Assembly (NCBI GenBank): GCA_027310305.1
Contig: DAIDBD010000007.1
Coordinates: forward strand, 1 to 64,000
Direction: 5' to 3'
DNA from: Herminiimonas sp.
Lineage (GTDB): Bacteria; Pseudomonadota; Gammaproteobacteria; Burkholderiales; Burkholderiaceae_D
DNA: 64,000 bases
Shown one piece after another: positions 44,796 through 54,635 of this stretch. Each line of letters begins with the position of its first letter. Position 1 is the first letter of the stretch. Made by a program: the position numbers and the translations under genes. A model generated the notes under the pieces. It made no database searches. It was not told where the DNA came from and saw nothing but the letters and a program-made list of their open reading frames with translations.

Positions 44796-45044
44796 GATCT
44801 GCTCCCGGCAAAATGTCGATGGATGCATGGTCGGCAGACGCCTGGAACAGTACCAGCCGAATGCGACGAAGCGTCGATTTCAGGGCGCCAATCGCTATTT
44901 TTCAACGGTTGTCGAAGTTTTGAAAATGCATTTTAAGCAACCAGTAGAAATACTATAAAGTTTCCGTATTGTAATTTTTGATAATCAAAGGCAATGATTT
45001 GTCCTACACTCTTTGAACAACTATTACTATTAACGGAGACAGTC

Positions 45045-46310
45045 ATGAAAAGAGCCTTATTGCTGGCAGCAACATCGATTGCCGCAGTTTCTGCCGCTCA
45101 CGCGGCGGATTTCGCACCGATTAAAATCGGCACCAATTGCACGTTCGATGGCGGATCCGCCGAAATGGGGGTTAGCATGCGTTCCGCATTGCGCATCGCC
45201 GTGTCGGAAATCAATGCGGTCGGCGGGGTGGCCGGCAGAAAAATTCAACTGGTCGAACGCGACGACAAGGCCGATCCGGAAACAGGCAAGGCAATTGCCG
45301 AAGAGCTGGTCAACAAGGAAAAAGTCGTTGCCACCATCGGCTACTGTAATTCCGGCGTCGCTGCGAAGGCGCTGGAGGTCTACCAGAAAGCCAAGGTGCC
45401 GTTGATCATTCCGGTTGCAACCGGGACTGCGATCACACAGCAGTACGGACCGCCTGCGGCAGCGGAAAATTACATTTTCCGGGTGGCGATGGCCGACGCG
45501 TTGCAGGTCGAATTTGTCCTGAAGGAAATGATCGACAAGCGCAAGCTGACGAAGATCGCTGTCTTCGCCGACGACACCGGCTATGGCGAAGGCGGCCTGA
45601 AGGATATCGAACGTGTTCTGGCGCGGCGAAACATGAAGCCGGTGATCGTTGAGCGGTTCAAGCAGGGAATACCGGACTTGACGCCGGCATTGCAGCGCGC
45701 ACGCAAAGCCGGGGCGGATGTGCTATTTACTTATGCGCTGGGTCCGGATATGGCAACGGTTTCCAAGGGGCGTCAGGAACTCAAGTGGAATGTCCAGCAG
45801 ACCGGCCCGTGGACCGTCGCATTTCGCAATCATATCGACGTCGCCGGTGCCGCCGCCGATGGTGCGGTCATGCCGCAGACGTTCATTCAGGACGGCGTGA
45901 TGAATGAGCGCAGCACGTCGCTGGTTTTGCAATACGCAAAAATGAATAATGTGAAAAACATTCCATGCGCGATGTGCGCCGCGCAAACCTATGACGCGAT
46001 GTACCTGCTGTTGAACGCGTTGTTTCAAGCCAAGACCACGGACGGCCCGGCGCTCAGGAATGCGCTGGAAAACATGAACCGCCGCTACACCGGGGTGCTG
46101 GCCAGCTACAGCAAGCCGTTCAGCAAGGATGATCATGAAGCGCTCGGCAGCAACATGCTGATGCTGGGCAGGGTCAAGAGCGGGCTGGTCCAGTATGACA
46201 ATCCGCGCGATGCGAAGCGGGCGATACTATCGTCGCGCTCGAAGATCGCGAAAACGGATGCGCCGAAGATTCAGGCGGTCAAGGTCAGCGCCGTCAAGTC
46301 GGAAAAATAA
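45045..46310 (+). CDS. ABC transporter substrate-binding protein (branched-chain amino acid type)
   Basis: A 421-residue periplasmic binding protein of the LivJ/Peripla_BP_6 family. The start at 45045 follows CGGAGAC; the signal peptide is MKRALLLAATSIAAVSAAHA, giving a mature start at ADFAPIKIG. Family features include GAVGG-like VSEINAVGGVAGRKIQLV, DDKADPETGKAIAEELVNKE, IIPVATGTAITQQY and FADDTGYGEGGLKDIERVL. It binds an amino acid, amide or aromatic acid, but the ligand cannot be told. Its permease and ATPase genes are not nearby, so it is an orphan. A strong terminator follows. The AT-rich upstream region and the boundary with the kinase remnants suggest its own promoter. Confidence 0.9.
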   Translation: MKRALLLAATSIAAVSAAHAADFAPIKIGTNCTFDGGSAEMGVSMRSALRIAVSEINAVGGVAGRKIQLVERDDKADPETGKAIAEELVNKEKVVATIGYCNSGVAAKALEVYQKAKVPLIIPVATGTAITQQYGPPAAAENYIFRVAMADALQVEFVLKEMIDKRKLTKIAVFADDTGYGEGGLKDIERVLARRNMKPVIVERFKQGIPDLTPALQRARKAGADVLFTYALGPDMATVSKGRQELKWNVQQTGPWTVAFRNHIDVAGAAADGAVMPQTFIQDGVMNERSTSLVLQYAKMNNVKNIPCAMCAAQTYDAMYLLLNALFQAKTTDGPALRNALENMNRRYTGVLASYSKPFSKDDHEALGSNMLMLGRVKSGLVQYDNPRDAKRAILSSRSKIAKTDAPKIQAVKVSAVKSEK

Positions 46311-46345
46311 TCCCGGGCACACGCTCGACATTGCGCGTTCGTTGC

Positions 46346-46383
46346 AAGGAATCTCAAGCAGACAATGTGCGAGATTCCTTTTT
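46346..46383 (+). terminator. Terminator of the substrate-binding protein gene
   Basis: A perfect 10 bp stem (AAGGAATCTC ... GAGATTCCTT) with a 15-base loop that can pair further, followed by five T. It lies 35 bases past the stop codon and ends before the convergent gamma-glutamyltransferase gene. Confidence 0.8.
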
Positions 46384-46428
46384 CATTTTCCCGCGGTGTT
46401 TCGATGGAGCCAGCGGAAATTACGCCGG

Positions 46429-48027
46429 TCAGTAACCCGCCGCATGCCCGTCGCGCCGGGCATCGCTGGCGGCGACATAACCGTCCGCCAACTTCCAGAT
46501 GAACTGGCCGGCGCCGAAGTCCATGTAGCTGTCGGCTACCGATTCGATCTTGTGGCCGCGCGCGGCCAGATCGGCGACCACTTCGCTTTGCATCGCCGAT
46601 TCGATATCGACCGACATGCCGCTGTTGACTTTCCAGCGCGGCGCATCGCACGCCGCCTGCGGCTGCTGGCCGTACGACAGCATGCGCACCAGTGTTTGCA
46701 GATGGCCTTGCGGCTGCATGTTGCCGCCCATGACGCCGAAACTCATCTGCGGTTTGCCATCCCTGGTGAGGAATCCCGGAATGATCGTGTGAAACGGACG
46801 CTTGCCCGGCGCGACGCAATTGGGATGGGCCGGATCGAGCACGAAGCCGTGGCCGCGATTTTGCAAACTGATGCCGGTGCCCGGCACCACCACGCCGGAA
46901 CCGAAGCCCATGTAATTCGATTGAATAAAGCTGACCATCATGCCGTTTTCATCGGCGGCAGTCAGGTAGATCGTGCCGCCCCTGGGCGGCGTGCCATGCG
47001 CGAAATCGCCCGCGCGTTCCAGCCTGATCAGTCCGGCGCGATCCGTCAGATAACCATCGTCGAGCAAATCCTGCGGCGTCACGTCGGTCATGTAGCGGCT
47101 GTCGGCCACCCAGCGATACGTGTCGGCGAACGCGAGCTTCATTGCTTCGATCTGCAGATGCAGGCTGTCGGCCGAATCCACCGGAAAGCGCGCGATATCG
47201 AGCTTGTCGAGTATGCCCAACGCGATCAGCGCGGCAATGCCCTGGCCGTTAGGCGGCATTTCATGCAGCGTGCAGCCGGCATAGTTTTTTTCGATCGGCG
47301 CGACCCATTCCGGCCGATAGCCGGCGAGATCGGATTGTGCCAGCGCGCCGCCGTGTTCTTTCGCGTAGGCGGCCATCGAAGCGGCCAGCTCACCGCGATA
47401 AAACGATTCGCCGTTCGATTGCGCGATCTTTTCAAGGGTGCGCGCAGCGTCGGCGAAAACGAACAATTCGCCGACATGCGGCGCCCGGCCGTGCGGCATG
47501 AACGCCTGCGCAAAGCCGGGCTGGTTCTTGAGAATCGGCACGGCCGCCGTCCATTTATGCTGCACCATCGGTGATACCAGATGGCCGCGCGCCGCCAGCC
47601 TGATTGCTGGCGCCAGCAAATCGGCGAATGGCAACTTGCCGAATTTTTTCGACAATGCCACCCATCCCGCAACCGCTCCCGGCACGGTCACCGTATCCCA
47701 GCCGCGCTGCGGAATCGTATCGCCGTGTTTTTTGGCGAAGTAGCCGGGCGTCCAGCCGGCAGGCGCGGTGCCCGACGCGTTCAATCCATGCAGCCGATCG
47801 CCATCCCACACCATCGCAAACGCATCGCTGCCCAGGCCGCACGAAACCGGTTCGACGATCGTCAATGCCGCCGCGGCGGCGATCGCGGCATCGACTGCGT
47901 TGCCGCCTTTTTGCAGCATGCTCAGTCCGGCCTGCGCGGCAAGCGGTTGCGACGTGGCGACCACGTTGCTGGCAAACAGCGGCGTGCGGACGGAAGGGTA
48001 GGGGTTGGTCCAGTTAAAAGTAGGCAT
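46429..48027 (-). CDS. ggt: Gamma-glutamyltransferase family protein
   Basis: A 532-residue Ntn-hydrolase of the gamma-glutamyltranspeptidase family, which cleaves itself to a large and a small subunit. The new N-terminal nucleophile would be Thr352 in RGGTIYLTAADENGMM. Other family features include ASNVVATSQPLAAQAGLSML, GGNAVDAAIAAAAAL, MPPNGQGIAALIALGI (large subunit), SNYMGFGSGVVVPGTGISL and KRPFHTIIPGFL (small subunit). No signal peptide is present (MPTFNWTNPYPSVRTP), so a cytosolic enzyme acting on gamma-glutamyl compounds or related acylases is more likely than periplasmic glutathione breakdown. The adjacent CoA-transferase gene ends 18 bases upstream of its start. Confidence 0.9.
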   Translation of the reverse strand: MPTFNWTNPYPSVRTPLFASNVVATSQPLAAQAGLSMLQKGGNAVDAAIAAAAALTIVEPVSCGLGSDAFAMVWDGDRLHGLNASGTAPAGWTPGYFAKKHGDTIPQRGWDTVTVPGAVAGWVALSKKFGKLPFADLLAPAIRLAARGHLVSPMVQHKWTAAVPILKNQPGFAQAFMPHGRAPHVGELFVFADAARTLEKIAQSNGESFYRGELAASMAAYAKEHGGALAQSDLAGYRPEWVAPIEKNYAGCTLHEMPPNGQGIAALIALGILDKLDIARFPVDSADSLHLQIEAMKLAFADTYRWVADSRYMTDVTPQDLLDDGYLTDRAGLIRLERAGDFAHGTPPRGGTIYLTAADENGMMVSFIQSNYMGFGSGVVVPGTGISLQNRGHGFVLDPAHPNCVAPGKRPFHTIIPGFLTRDGKPQMSFGVMGGNMQPQGHLQTLVRMLSYGQQPQAACDAPRWKVNSGMSVDIESAMQSEVVADLAARGHKIESVADSYMDFGAGQFIWKLADGYVAASDARRDGHAAGY

Positions 48028-48045
48028 GAATTTACAGTCCTTGCG

Positions 48046-49284
48046 TCATACGATGCCGCCATTGCGCAATGCGGCAATGCGGGCCGGGTCGTAGCCGAGC
48101 ACGTCGTGCAGCACCTCGTCGGTATGCTGTCCCAGTAACGGCGGCGGCATGCCGTACTGCGGCGGTGTTCCCGACAGTTTCATCGGGCTGCCGACCAATT
48201 TTACCGTGCCGCCGGTCGGATGCGGCAAGTCGATGCGCAAGCCGCGCGCATCGACTTGCGGGTTGGCGAAAACTTCATCCAGGTTATTGATCGGGCCGCA
48301 CGGCACGCCAGCCGCTTCCAGCAGATCGATCCATTGCTGCTTGGTTTTTGTCCTTACCATATCGGCCAGCAACGGCACCAGAATGTCTCGATGCCGCACA
48401 CGCATCGGATTGGTCGCAAAACGCTCATCGATTCCGAGGTGCGGACGTTCGCCCGCGGCAATGAATTTCTGATATTGGCCGTCATTGCCGACGGCGACGA
48501 TGATATGGCCGTCGGACGTGGCGAAGGTCTGGTAGGGCACGATATTCGGATGCGCGTTGCCCCAGCGTTTCGGCGGCTGGCCGCTGGCAAGGTAATTGGT
48601 GCCCATGTTGGCCAGCATCGCCACTTGCACGTCGAGCAGCGCCATGTCGATCGACTGGCCTTCGCCGGTGCGGTCGCGGTGCGTGAGGGCGGCCATCACC
48701 GCGATGGTCGCATACATGCCGGTCATCAGATCGGCAATCGCGAGACCCGCCTTCTGCGGCCCGCCGCCGGGCAGATCGTCCCGTTCGCCGGTGATCGACA
48801 TGAAGCCGCCCATGCCTTGCACGATGAAATCGTAGCCGGCGCGTTGCGCGTAGGGACCGTCCTGGCCGAAGCCGGTGATCGAGCAGTAAATCAGGTCGGG
48901 CTTTTCGCGGCGCAGCGATTCGTAATCCAGGCCGTATTTTTTCAGTTGCCCGACCTTGTAATTTTCGAGCACGACATCGCAGTGCCTGACCAGGTCGCGG
49001 ACGATAGCTTGTCCCTCGGCGCTGGCGATATCGAGCGTGACCGAGCGCTTGCCGCGGTTGGCCGCCAGGTAATACGCGGCTTCGCTGGTGTCGCGCCCTT
49101 TCGCATCCCGCAGGTACGGCGGCCCCCATGACCTCGTATCGTCGCCGGCGCCCGGGCGCTCGATCTTGATCACGTCGGCACCGAGATCGGCGAGATTCTG
49201 TGCGCACCATGGACCGGCAAGTATGCGCGTCAGGTCCAGCACGCGAATATGGCCGAGCGCTTTTTTCATGGATCTATTCGGCAT
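48046..49284 (-). CDS. Family III CoA-transferase (CaiB/BaiF type)
   Basis: A 412-residue cytosolic CoA-transferase of the formyl-CoA transferase class, moving CoA between carboxylic acids. The N-terminal motif GHIRVLDLTRILAGPWCAQN and NLADLGADVIKIERPGAGDD are typical. The catalytic Asp is in AGLAIADLMTGMYATIAVMA. LHRDRTGEGQSID-like AALTHRDRTGEGQSIDMALL and GHIIVAVGNDGQYQKFIAA follow. Start either at 49284 or five codons later (49269); both are weakly marked. Same strand as the gamma-glutamyltransferase gene, with an 18-base gap, so probably co-transcribed. The acid substrate is unknown. Confidence 0.92.
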   Translation of the reverse strand: MPNRSMKKALGHIRVLDLTRILAGPWCAQNLADLGADVIKIERPGAGDDTRSWGPPYLRDAKGRDTSEAAYYLAANRGKRSVTLDIASAEGQAIVRDLVRHCDVVLENYKVGQLKKYGLDYESLRREKPDLIYCSITGFGQDGPYAQRAGYDFIVQGMGGFMSITGERDDLPGGGPQKAGLAIADLMTGMYATIAVMAALTHRDRTGEGQSIDMALLDVQVAMLANMGTNYLASGQPPKRWGNAHPNIVPYQTFATSDGHIIVAVGNDGQYQKFIAAGERPHLGIDERFATNPMRVRHRDILVPLLADMVRTKTKQQWIDLLEAAGVPCGPINNLDEVFANPQVDARGLRIDLPHPTGGTVKLVGSPMKLSGTPPQYGMPPPLLGQHTDEVLHDVLGYDPARIAALRNGGIV

Positions 49285-49461
49285 GGTTCGGGGTGCCCTT
49301 GATTGCAGTTAACTGGATTGATTTCAATGGCCAGGCCGCCGGGACTGAACCCATTGAACGGTGAAGGCAAGTGTAGGGCAAGTTCGATTTGCATGCAGCG
49401 CGAGTTTAAAACCATTTACACTGCCAATTGGTAAACTTTCACTTAACGTCTGGATCCGATC

Positions 49462-50226
49462 ATGTGGCCTTATCCAAGAATAATTGCCCACCGTGGCGGC
49501 GGAACGCTCGCGCCGGAAAATACATTGGCCGCAATGCGCTGCGGATTGGCACATGGATTTCACGCGGTCGAGTTCGACGTGATGCTGTCTAAAGATGGAG
49601 TTCCTGTTGCCATGCATGATCCGCATTTCGGGCGCACGGTGGCCGGCTCCGGAAATATTTTTGATTTCACTTCTGCGCAACTCGCCTCGCTCGATGCAGG
49701 CGCGTGGTTCAGCGCCGAGTTTGCGCGCGAACCGATTCCCGCGTATGAGCAGATTCAGCAATTCTGCGCCCATAACCGGATCTGGATGAATGTCGAAATC
49801 AAGCCGGCGCCGGGGTATGAGGAACAAACCGGCACAGCGGTGGCGAAATGGACGCGACAATTCTTTGCCGCAGAAATAGCTGCACACGTTCCTGGAGTCA
49901 ATGACGACAGTCTGCCGTTGTTTTCCTCTTTCTCGTTTGATGCGCTGATGGCGGCAAAATCTGAAACGCCCGAAATTCCGCGTGGTTATCTGGTCAGCGC
50001 AATCCCGCAGGATTGGCAGTCTCAACTTGTCCAACTGGGCGCGGTCGCCCTGCATACCAATCACAAAAATCTTTCCGCCGCACAGGCTCGAGCTGTGAAA
50101 GATGCGGGTTACGGGCTGTTTTGTTATACCGTCAATGATCCGGCGCGAGCGAGAGAATTGCTCTTTTGGGGCGTGGATGCATTTTGCACCGACCGGATCG
50201 ACCTGATCGGGCCCGATTTTCGTTGA
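49462..50226 (+). CDS. ugpQ: Glycerophosphodiester phosphodiesterase
   Basis: A 254-residue cytosolic enzyme that hydrolyses glycerophosphodiesters to glycerol 3-phosphate and an alcohol. The TIM-barrel catalytic residues are visible: IIAHRGGGTLAPENTLAAM (His-Arg and Glu in PENT), HAVEFDVMLSKDGVPVAMHD (Glu-Asp metal pair and the second His), and WMNVEIKPAPGYEEQTG (Glu and Lys). No signal peptide, which fits the UgpQ type rather than periplasmic GlpQ. The start at 49462 gives the family length. No ugp transporter genes are adjacent. Divergent from the CoA-transferase gene. Confidence 0.93.
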   Translation: MWPYPRIIAHRGGGTLAPENTLAAMRCGLAHGFHAVEFDVMLSKDGVPVAMHDPHFGRTVAGSGNIFDFTSAQLASLDAGAWFSAEFAREPIPAYEQIQQFCAHNRIWMNVEIKPAPGYEEQTGTAVAKWTRQFFAAEIAAHVPGVNDDSLPLFSSFSFDALMAAKSETPEIPRGYLVSAIPQDWQSQLVQLGAVALHTNHKNLSAAQARAVKDAGYGLFCYTVNDPARARELLFWGVDAFCTDRIDLIGPDFR

Positions 50227-50351
50227 TCCCCAGGCCCCGCCGATACAATTGGTTACCCGGCTTACATTATCCCGGTAAGCGTTATCGGTTCCGGTCCGTT
50301 AATCGTGGCATGGACGCATCGTCCATTACTGATCACTGAAAAGGAATTGAA

Positions 50352-50678
50352 ATGAAACCAAATAAATTCGTTATTGCCCTGCTGATGTCCGCATTCGCTT
50401 TGCCGGTATTTGCCCAAGGCACTGCTACTCCGAACATCAATAAAACCCAGCAACAGCAAAACAGCCGCATCGTCGACGGCGTACGCTCCGGCGCGCTGAC
50501 CCCGCAAGAAGGGCAAAACCTGCAACGCCGCGAAGCGAAAATCGACGCCAACAAGCATGCGGCAAAAGCCGATGGTGTTGTTACCCGTGCCGAACGCCAC
50601 AAGTTGAAGCATCAGCAAGCCAACGCAAGCCGCGCAATCTACCGGAAGAAACACAATAAACGTACGGCAGCACATTGA
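50352..50678 (+). CDS. Small exported basic protein, 108 residues
   Basis: A secreted, basic protein. Signal peptide MKPNKFVIALLMSAFALPVF, cleavage near AQG. The mature part is helical and repeats an Arg/Lys-rich pattern: NSRIVDGVRSGALTPQEGQN, LQRREAKIDANKHAAKADGV and RAERHKLKHQQANASRAIYR. Similar small periplasmic proteins with the VRSGxLTPxE pattern are common in Burkholderiales; their function is unknown. Some resemble stress-induced chaperone-like proteins, but I cannot confirm this. Start after AAAGGAATTGAA; a strong terminator follows 18 bases past the stop codon. High arginine/lysine content without cysteine. Confidence 0.8.
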   Translation: MKPNKFVIALLMSAFALPVFAQGTATPNINKTQQQQNSRIVDGVRSGALTPQEGQNLQRREAKIDANKHAAKADGVVTRAERHKLKHQQANASRAIYRKKHNKRTAAH

Positions 50679-50696
50679 ACCTGCCGTTGCAATGTC

Positions 50697-50728
50697 AAAG
50701 CCCGCCGGCGTGATCCGGCGGGCTTTTT
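50697..50728 (+). terminator. Strong intrinsic terminator
   Basis: A perfect 12 bp stem (AAAGCCCGCCGG ... CCGGCGGGCTTT) with a 6-base loop and T-run, just after the small exported protein gene and upstream of alaS. Confidence 0.9.
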
Positions 50729-50814
50729 CGTGGGCGGTTCAACCTGAATCGGACAGGCTTATCACGTATAATCAACGGTTTGCAATGCTTTGCTACTCTT
50801 GACCGCCAACCAAC

Positions 50815-53439
50815 ATGAACTCGTCTGAAATCCGCGATAAATTCCTCAAGTTTTTCGAATCCAAAGGCCACACGATCGTGCGCTCGTCGAGTCTCGTCCC
50901 CGGCAACGATCCGACGCTTTTGTTCACGAATTCCGGCATGGTCCAGTTCAAGGATGTATTCCTCGGCATCGACAAGCGCAACTATGTTCGTGCAGCTTCA
51001 GTGCAGCGCTGCCTGCGCGCAGGCGGCAAGCATAACGATCTGGAAAATGTCGGTTACACCGCACGGCATCACACGTTTTTCGAGATGCTCGGCAACTGGT
51101 CGTTCGGCGATTATTTCAAGCGCGATGCGCTGGTCTGGGCGTGGGAATTGCTGACGAAAGTGTACGGCTTGCCGGCGGAAAAATTGTGGGCCACGGTGTA
51201 TGAAACAGATGATGAGGCGTTCGATATCTGGGTCGATGTCATCGGCTTGCCGAAAGAGCGCGTGGTGCGCATCGGCGACAACAAGGGCGCGCCGTATGCT
51301 TCGGATAATTTCTGGCAGATGGCCGATACCGGGCCGTGCGGCCCGTGTTCGGAAATTTTCTACGACCACGGACCGGATGTCTGGGGCGGCCCGCCGGGCA
51401 GCGCCGAGCAGGACGGCGACCGTTACATTGAAATCTGGAACAACGTGTTCATGCAATTCGATCGCCAGATCGATGCAAAGACCGGCGCCGCCACACTGAC
51501 GCCGCTGCCGAAACCTTGCGTCGATACCGGCATGGGACTTGAACGTCTGGCGGCCGTGCTTCAGCATGTTCACAGCAACTACGAAATCGACCTGTTCGCC
51601 CAGTTGATCAAGGCGGCTTCGCGCGAGACCGGTGAAAAAGACCTGAGCAACAATTCGCTGCGCGTGATCGCCGACCATATCCGCGCCTGTTCGTTTCTGA
51701 TCGTCGACGGCGTGATTCCGGGCAGCGAAGGCCGCAGCTATGTTTTGCGCCGCATCATCCGCCGCGCACTGCGTCACGGCCACAAACTGGGTCAGACCAA
51801 ACCGTTCTTTTACAAGCTGGTGAAAGACCTGGTGAAAGAAATGGGCGAGGCTTATCCGGAGTTGCCGGAAGCCGCGTCGCGCGTCGAACAGGTGCTGAAG
51901 CAGGAAGAAGAACGCTTCGGCGAAACGCTCGAAAACGGCATGAAAATACTGGAAGCGGCATTGGCAACAGACGCGACCAATCTCGACGGCAAGACGGCAT
52001 TCACGCTGTACGACACATTCGGCTTCCCGCTCGATCTGACCGCCGACATTTGCCGCGAGCGCAATGTAACCCTCGATGAGGCAGGCTTCAACGCGGCGAT
52101 GGCGCGCCAGAAAACGACCGCGCGCGCCGCCGGCAAGTTCGAGATGGCCGCCGCCGTCGACTATTCCGGCGACAAGACCAAATTCGTCGGCTACGACACG
52201 CTGGCGCAGGATGCAAAAATAGTGGCGCTGTACGTCAAGGGCAGCGCAGTGAAGACGGTGGAAGCTGGCCGGGAAGCGATCGTCGTGCTGGACAGTACGC
52301 CGTTCTACGCGGAGTCCGGCGGCCAGGCCGGCGATGTCGGTGTGCTCGAATCGGATACTGCGGTGTTCGACGTGCGCGATACGCAAAAAATTCAGGCGGA
52401 TGTATTCGGCCATCACGGCAAATTGACCAAAGGGTCGTTGTCGGTAGGCGATTCCATCAGTGCCAAGGTGAATATCAAGGTCCGTGCGCAGACCATGCGC
52501 AACCATTCGGCAACGCATCTGATGCACGCGGCGCTGCGCATCGTGCTGGGCGGCCATGTCTCGCAAAAAGGTTCGCTGGTCGATGCCGACAAGACGCGTT
52601 TCGACTTCAGCCACAATGGCCCGATGACCGCCGACGAGATTCGCCGGGTGGAAGCCATCGTCAATCATGAAATTCTTGCCAACGTGGCGACCGAAGCGCA
52701 GCACATGCCGTATGACGACGCCATCAAGTATGGCGCGATGGCGCTGTTCGGCGAAAAATACGGCGATCAAGTGCGAGTGCTTGGCATCGGCTCGTCGAAA
52801 GAGTTGTGCGGCGGTACCCACGTCACCCGTACCGGCGACATCGGCCTGTTCAAGATCGTCGCCGAAAGCGGCGTCGCCGCCGGCATCCGGCGCGTGGAAG
52901 CGATCACGGGTGAAGGCGCGCTGGCGTTGCTGCAATCCCTGAGCAACCGGGTCAACGATGCTGCCGCTGCACTCAAGGCGCAGCCGGAAGAACTGACGCA
53001 GCGCATCGTGCAGGTCCAGGATCATGTCAGGACGCTGGAGAAGGAACTCGCAACGCTGAAATCGAAACTGGCGGCCAGCCAGGGCGATGAACTGGCCGGC
53101 CAGGCAATCGACATCAACGGCATCAAGGTGCTCGCTGCGACGCTGGCCGGCGCCGACGTGACCGCGCTGCGCGAGACCATGGATAAGCTCAAGGACAAGC
53201 TGAAGACTGCCGCGATCGTGCTGGCTGCGGTCAACGACGGCAAGGTCAGCCTGATCGCCGGCGTCACTTCGGACGCCACGTCGAAAGTGAAGGCGGGCGA
53301 ACTGGTGAATTTCGTTGCGCAGCAAGTCGGTGGCAAAGGCGGCGGCCGCCCCGACATGGCGCAAGCCGGCGGCACCGATCCAGGCGGATTGAGCAAGGCG
53401 CTGGACGGTGTAGCTGACTGGGTGCGCGAGCGCGCATGA
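50815..53439 (+). CDS. alaS: Alanyl-tRNA synthetase
   Basis: An 874-residue cytosolic class II synthetase that charges tRNA-Ala and edits mischarged Ser and Gly. The N-terminal catalytic core starts [17 protein letters not shown] and contains motif 1 to 3 features ([51 protein letters not shown]). The editing domain carries [12 protein letters not shown] and the zinc-binding [15 protein letters not shown]; the C-terminal C-Ala domain ([18 protein letters not shown]) is complete. A -10-like TATAAT lies at 50767-50772; the matching -35 is weak. The gene is intact and of usual length. A very long antisense frame on the other strand is a codon-bias shadow. Confidence 0.97.
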   Translation: MNSSEIRDKFLKFFESKGHTIVRSSSLVPGNDPTLLFTNSGMVQFKDVFLGIDKRNYVRAASVQRCLRAGGKHNDLENVGYTARHHTFFEMLGNWSFGDYFKRDALVWAWELLTKVYGLPAEKLWATVYETDDEAFDIWVDVIGLPKERVVRIGDNKGAPYASDNFWQMADTGPCGPCSEIFYDHGPDVWGGPPGSAEQDGDRYIEIWNNVFMQFDRQIDAKTGAATLTPLPKPCVDTGMGLERLAAVLQHVHSNYEIDLFAQLIKAASRETGEKDLSNNSLRVIADHIRACSFLIVDGVIPGSEGRSYVLRRIIRRALRHGHKLGQTKPFFYKLVKDLVKEMGEAYPELPEAASRVEQVLKQEEERFGETLENGMKILEAALATDATNLDGKTAFTLYDTFGFPLDLTADICRERNVTLDEAGFNAAMARQKTTARAAGKFEMAAAVDYSGDKTKFVGYDTLAQDAKIVALYVKGSAVKTVEAGREAIVVLDSTPFYAESGGQAGDVGVLESDTAVFDVRDTQKIQADVFGHHGKLTKGSLSVGDSISAKVNIKVRAQTMRNHSATHLMHAALRIVLGGHVSQKGSLVDADKTRFDFSHNGPMTADEIRRVEAIVNHEILANVATEAQHMPYDDAIKYGAMALFGEKYGDQVRVLGIGSSKELCGGTHVTRTGDIGLFKIVAESGVAAGIRRVEAITGEGALALLQSLSNRVNDAAAALKAQPEELTQRIVQVQDHVRTLEKELATLKSKLAASQGDELAGQAIDINGIKVLAATLAGADVTALRETMDKLKDKLKTAAIVLAAVNDGKVSLIAGVTSDATSKVKAGELVNFVAQQVGGKGGGRPDMAQAGGTDPGGLSKALDGVADWVRERA

Positions 53440-53497
53440 TGCCGGCTGCCGGCTCCGTACATATTGCGCGTTCACGCGCCGATCGGCGTTGCTTGCG

Positions 53498-54028
53498 ATG
53501 ATGATTCAATACTGTCCGATGTGCGCCACGCCGCTGGTAATGCGCGCGGACGCTGCATCGGAAGGCGGCAAGGAGCGGCTGGCATGCCCCGCAGGACACT
53601 GGACGCACTGGGATAATCCGCTGCCGGTGCTGGCGGCGCTGGTCGAAGTCGAGGGCCGCATATTATTGGCGCGTAACGTCGCCTGGCCTGAAAAGATGTT
53701 TGCATTGATTACCGGGTTCATGGAACGCGGAGAAACGCCGGAGCAAGGCGTCGCGCGTGAATTGAAGGAAGAAACCAATCTCGATGCCGATGAAATCAAG
53801 CTGATCGGCGTTTATGAATTCATCCGCAAGAACGAACTAATCATTGCTTACCATGTGAAGGCTTCCGGCGACATCCGGTTATCGGAAGAACTGGTCGATT
53901 ACCGACTGGTAGCGCCCGAGAAATTGCGGCCGTGGCGTGCCGGAACCGGTTATGCGATGGCCGACTGGATGCGCGAGCGTGGCTTGCCGGTCGAGTTCAT
54001 GGATTGGCCGATGCCATCTTCCTCTTGA
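53498..54028 (+). CDS. Nudix hydrolase with N-terminal zinc ribbon
   Basis: A 176-residue Nudix protein. I start it at 53498 (MMIQYCPMCATPLVM), keeping the conserved YCPMC ribbon (CPMCATPL with a second Cys in LACPAGHWTHWDNP); an in-frame start three codons upstream is weak. The Nudix box GFMERGETPEQGVARELKEE is complete, with the REL-KEE metal-binding glutamates. The ribbon followed by a Nudix box resembles the NudC-like or YjaD/NADH pyrophosphatase group, but the length is shorter and the substrate is uncertain. It lies 58 bases after alaS and may be read through from it. Confidence 0.85.
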   Translation: MMIQYCPMCATPLVMRADAASEGGKERLACPAGHWTHWDNPLPVLAALVEVEGRILLARNVAWPEKMFALITGFMERGETPEQGVARELKEETNLDADEIKLIGVYEFIRKNELIIAYHVKASGDIRLSEELVDYRLVAPEKLRPWRAGTGYAMADWMRERGLPVEFMDWPMPSSS

Positions 54029-54139
54029 AACAATGTTCTATAATGCAATATTCTATGCTGCGACGCATCAATCTTGATCAATTACGGTAGAATTTCAGGA
54101 CTAGCCGCATTCATTTCCTTTCGAGAATACGATACGATC

Positions 54140-54367
54140 ATGGACTTTCATAAAGAGCTCGACGCACGCGGTTTGAATTGTCCGCTGCCGATTTTGAAAG
54201 CAAAGAAGGCGCTGGCTGACATGACGAGCGGCCAAGTATTGCGCGTGATTGCAACCGACCCCGGTTCAGTGCGCGATTTTCAGGCATTTGCCAAGCAGAC
54301 CGGTAACGATCTGCTGGCGCAATCCGAAGAGAATCGGGAGTTTGTATTCTTCATGCGGCGCAAATAA
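54140..54367 (+). CDS. tusA: TusA-family sulfurtransferase
   Basis: A 75-residue protein of the SirA/TusA family, a sulfur carrier used in tRNA thiolation and molybdenum cofactor synthesis. The signature RGLNCPLPILKAKKALADM carries the persulfide-forming Cys14 in CPxP. The second part, GQVLRVIATDPGSVRDFQ, is conserved. The start at 54140 is preferred; a 22-codon extension upstream (to 54074) has no protein-like features. TusB, C and D genes are not in the window. Normal length. Confidence 0.92.
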   Translation: MDFHKELDARGLNCPLPILKAKKALADMTSGQVLRVIATDPGSVRDFQAFAKQTGNDLLAQSEENREFVFFMRRK

Positions 54368-54535
54368 CCTGAAGCAGCAGCCAGCAGCGCTCGATGCCGC
54401 AGCAAAACTTGCCGGATCCTTTTTTTACAAGAAATCAAACGCCATCGCCGTAATCAGCCATAAGCCGATTACGGATACCATAAATTCTCCAAAGAGGCGC
54501 ATTGAACAATTTAGTGGTTAGCTTCCAGCATTTAA

Positions 54536-54551
54536 TAGTACGATCGTGCTA
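54536..54551. promoter_or_regulatory. Dyad upstream of etfB promoter
   Basis: TAGTACGATCGTGCTA is a 16-base palindrome with a single mismatched pair, lying about 30 bases upstream of the -10-like TATAAT (54580-54585) of the etfB gene. Its size and position fit an operator of a TetR-family regulator of fatty-acid breakdown, but I cannot name the regulator. Confidence 0.5.
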
Positions 54552-54579
54552 AATTTCGGCAAAATATCACAATCTCTCT

Positions 54580-54585
54580 TATAAT
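54580..54585 (+). promoter_or_regulatory. -10 element of the etfBA promoter
   Basis: TATAAT matches the sigma-70 -10 consensus and lies 51 bases before the etfB start. The -35 region (around TTTCGGC at 54554-54560) is poor, which fits a promoter that needs, or is governed by, the dyad just upstream. Confidence 0.5.
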
Positions 54586-54635
54586 CCGTTCTTAATTTAC
54601 GTTTACGTCAATTCGATTTTTTCAAAGGCAGAGCT

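Noticed and set aside
46195-47574. 459-codon plus-strand frame opposite the gamma-glutamyltransferase
   Set aside because: Arg/His-rich shadow overlapping the end of the binding-protein gene and its terminator.
50998-53475. 825-codon open frame on the minus strand opposite alaS
   Set aside because: It mirrors alaS codon bias and has no domain or ribosome-binding site; alaS on the other strand is unmistakable.
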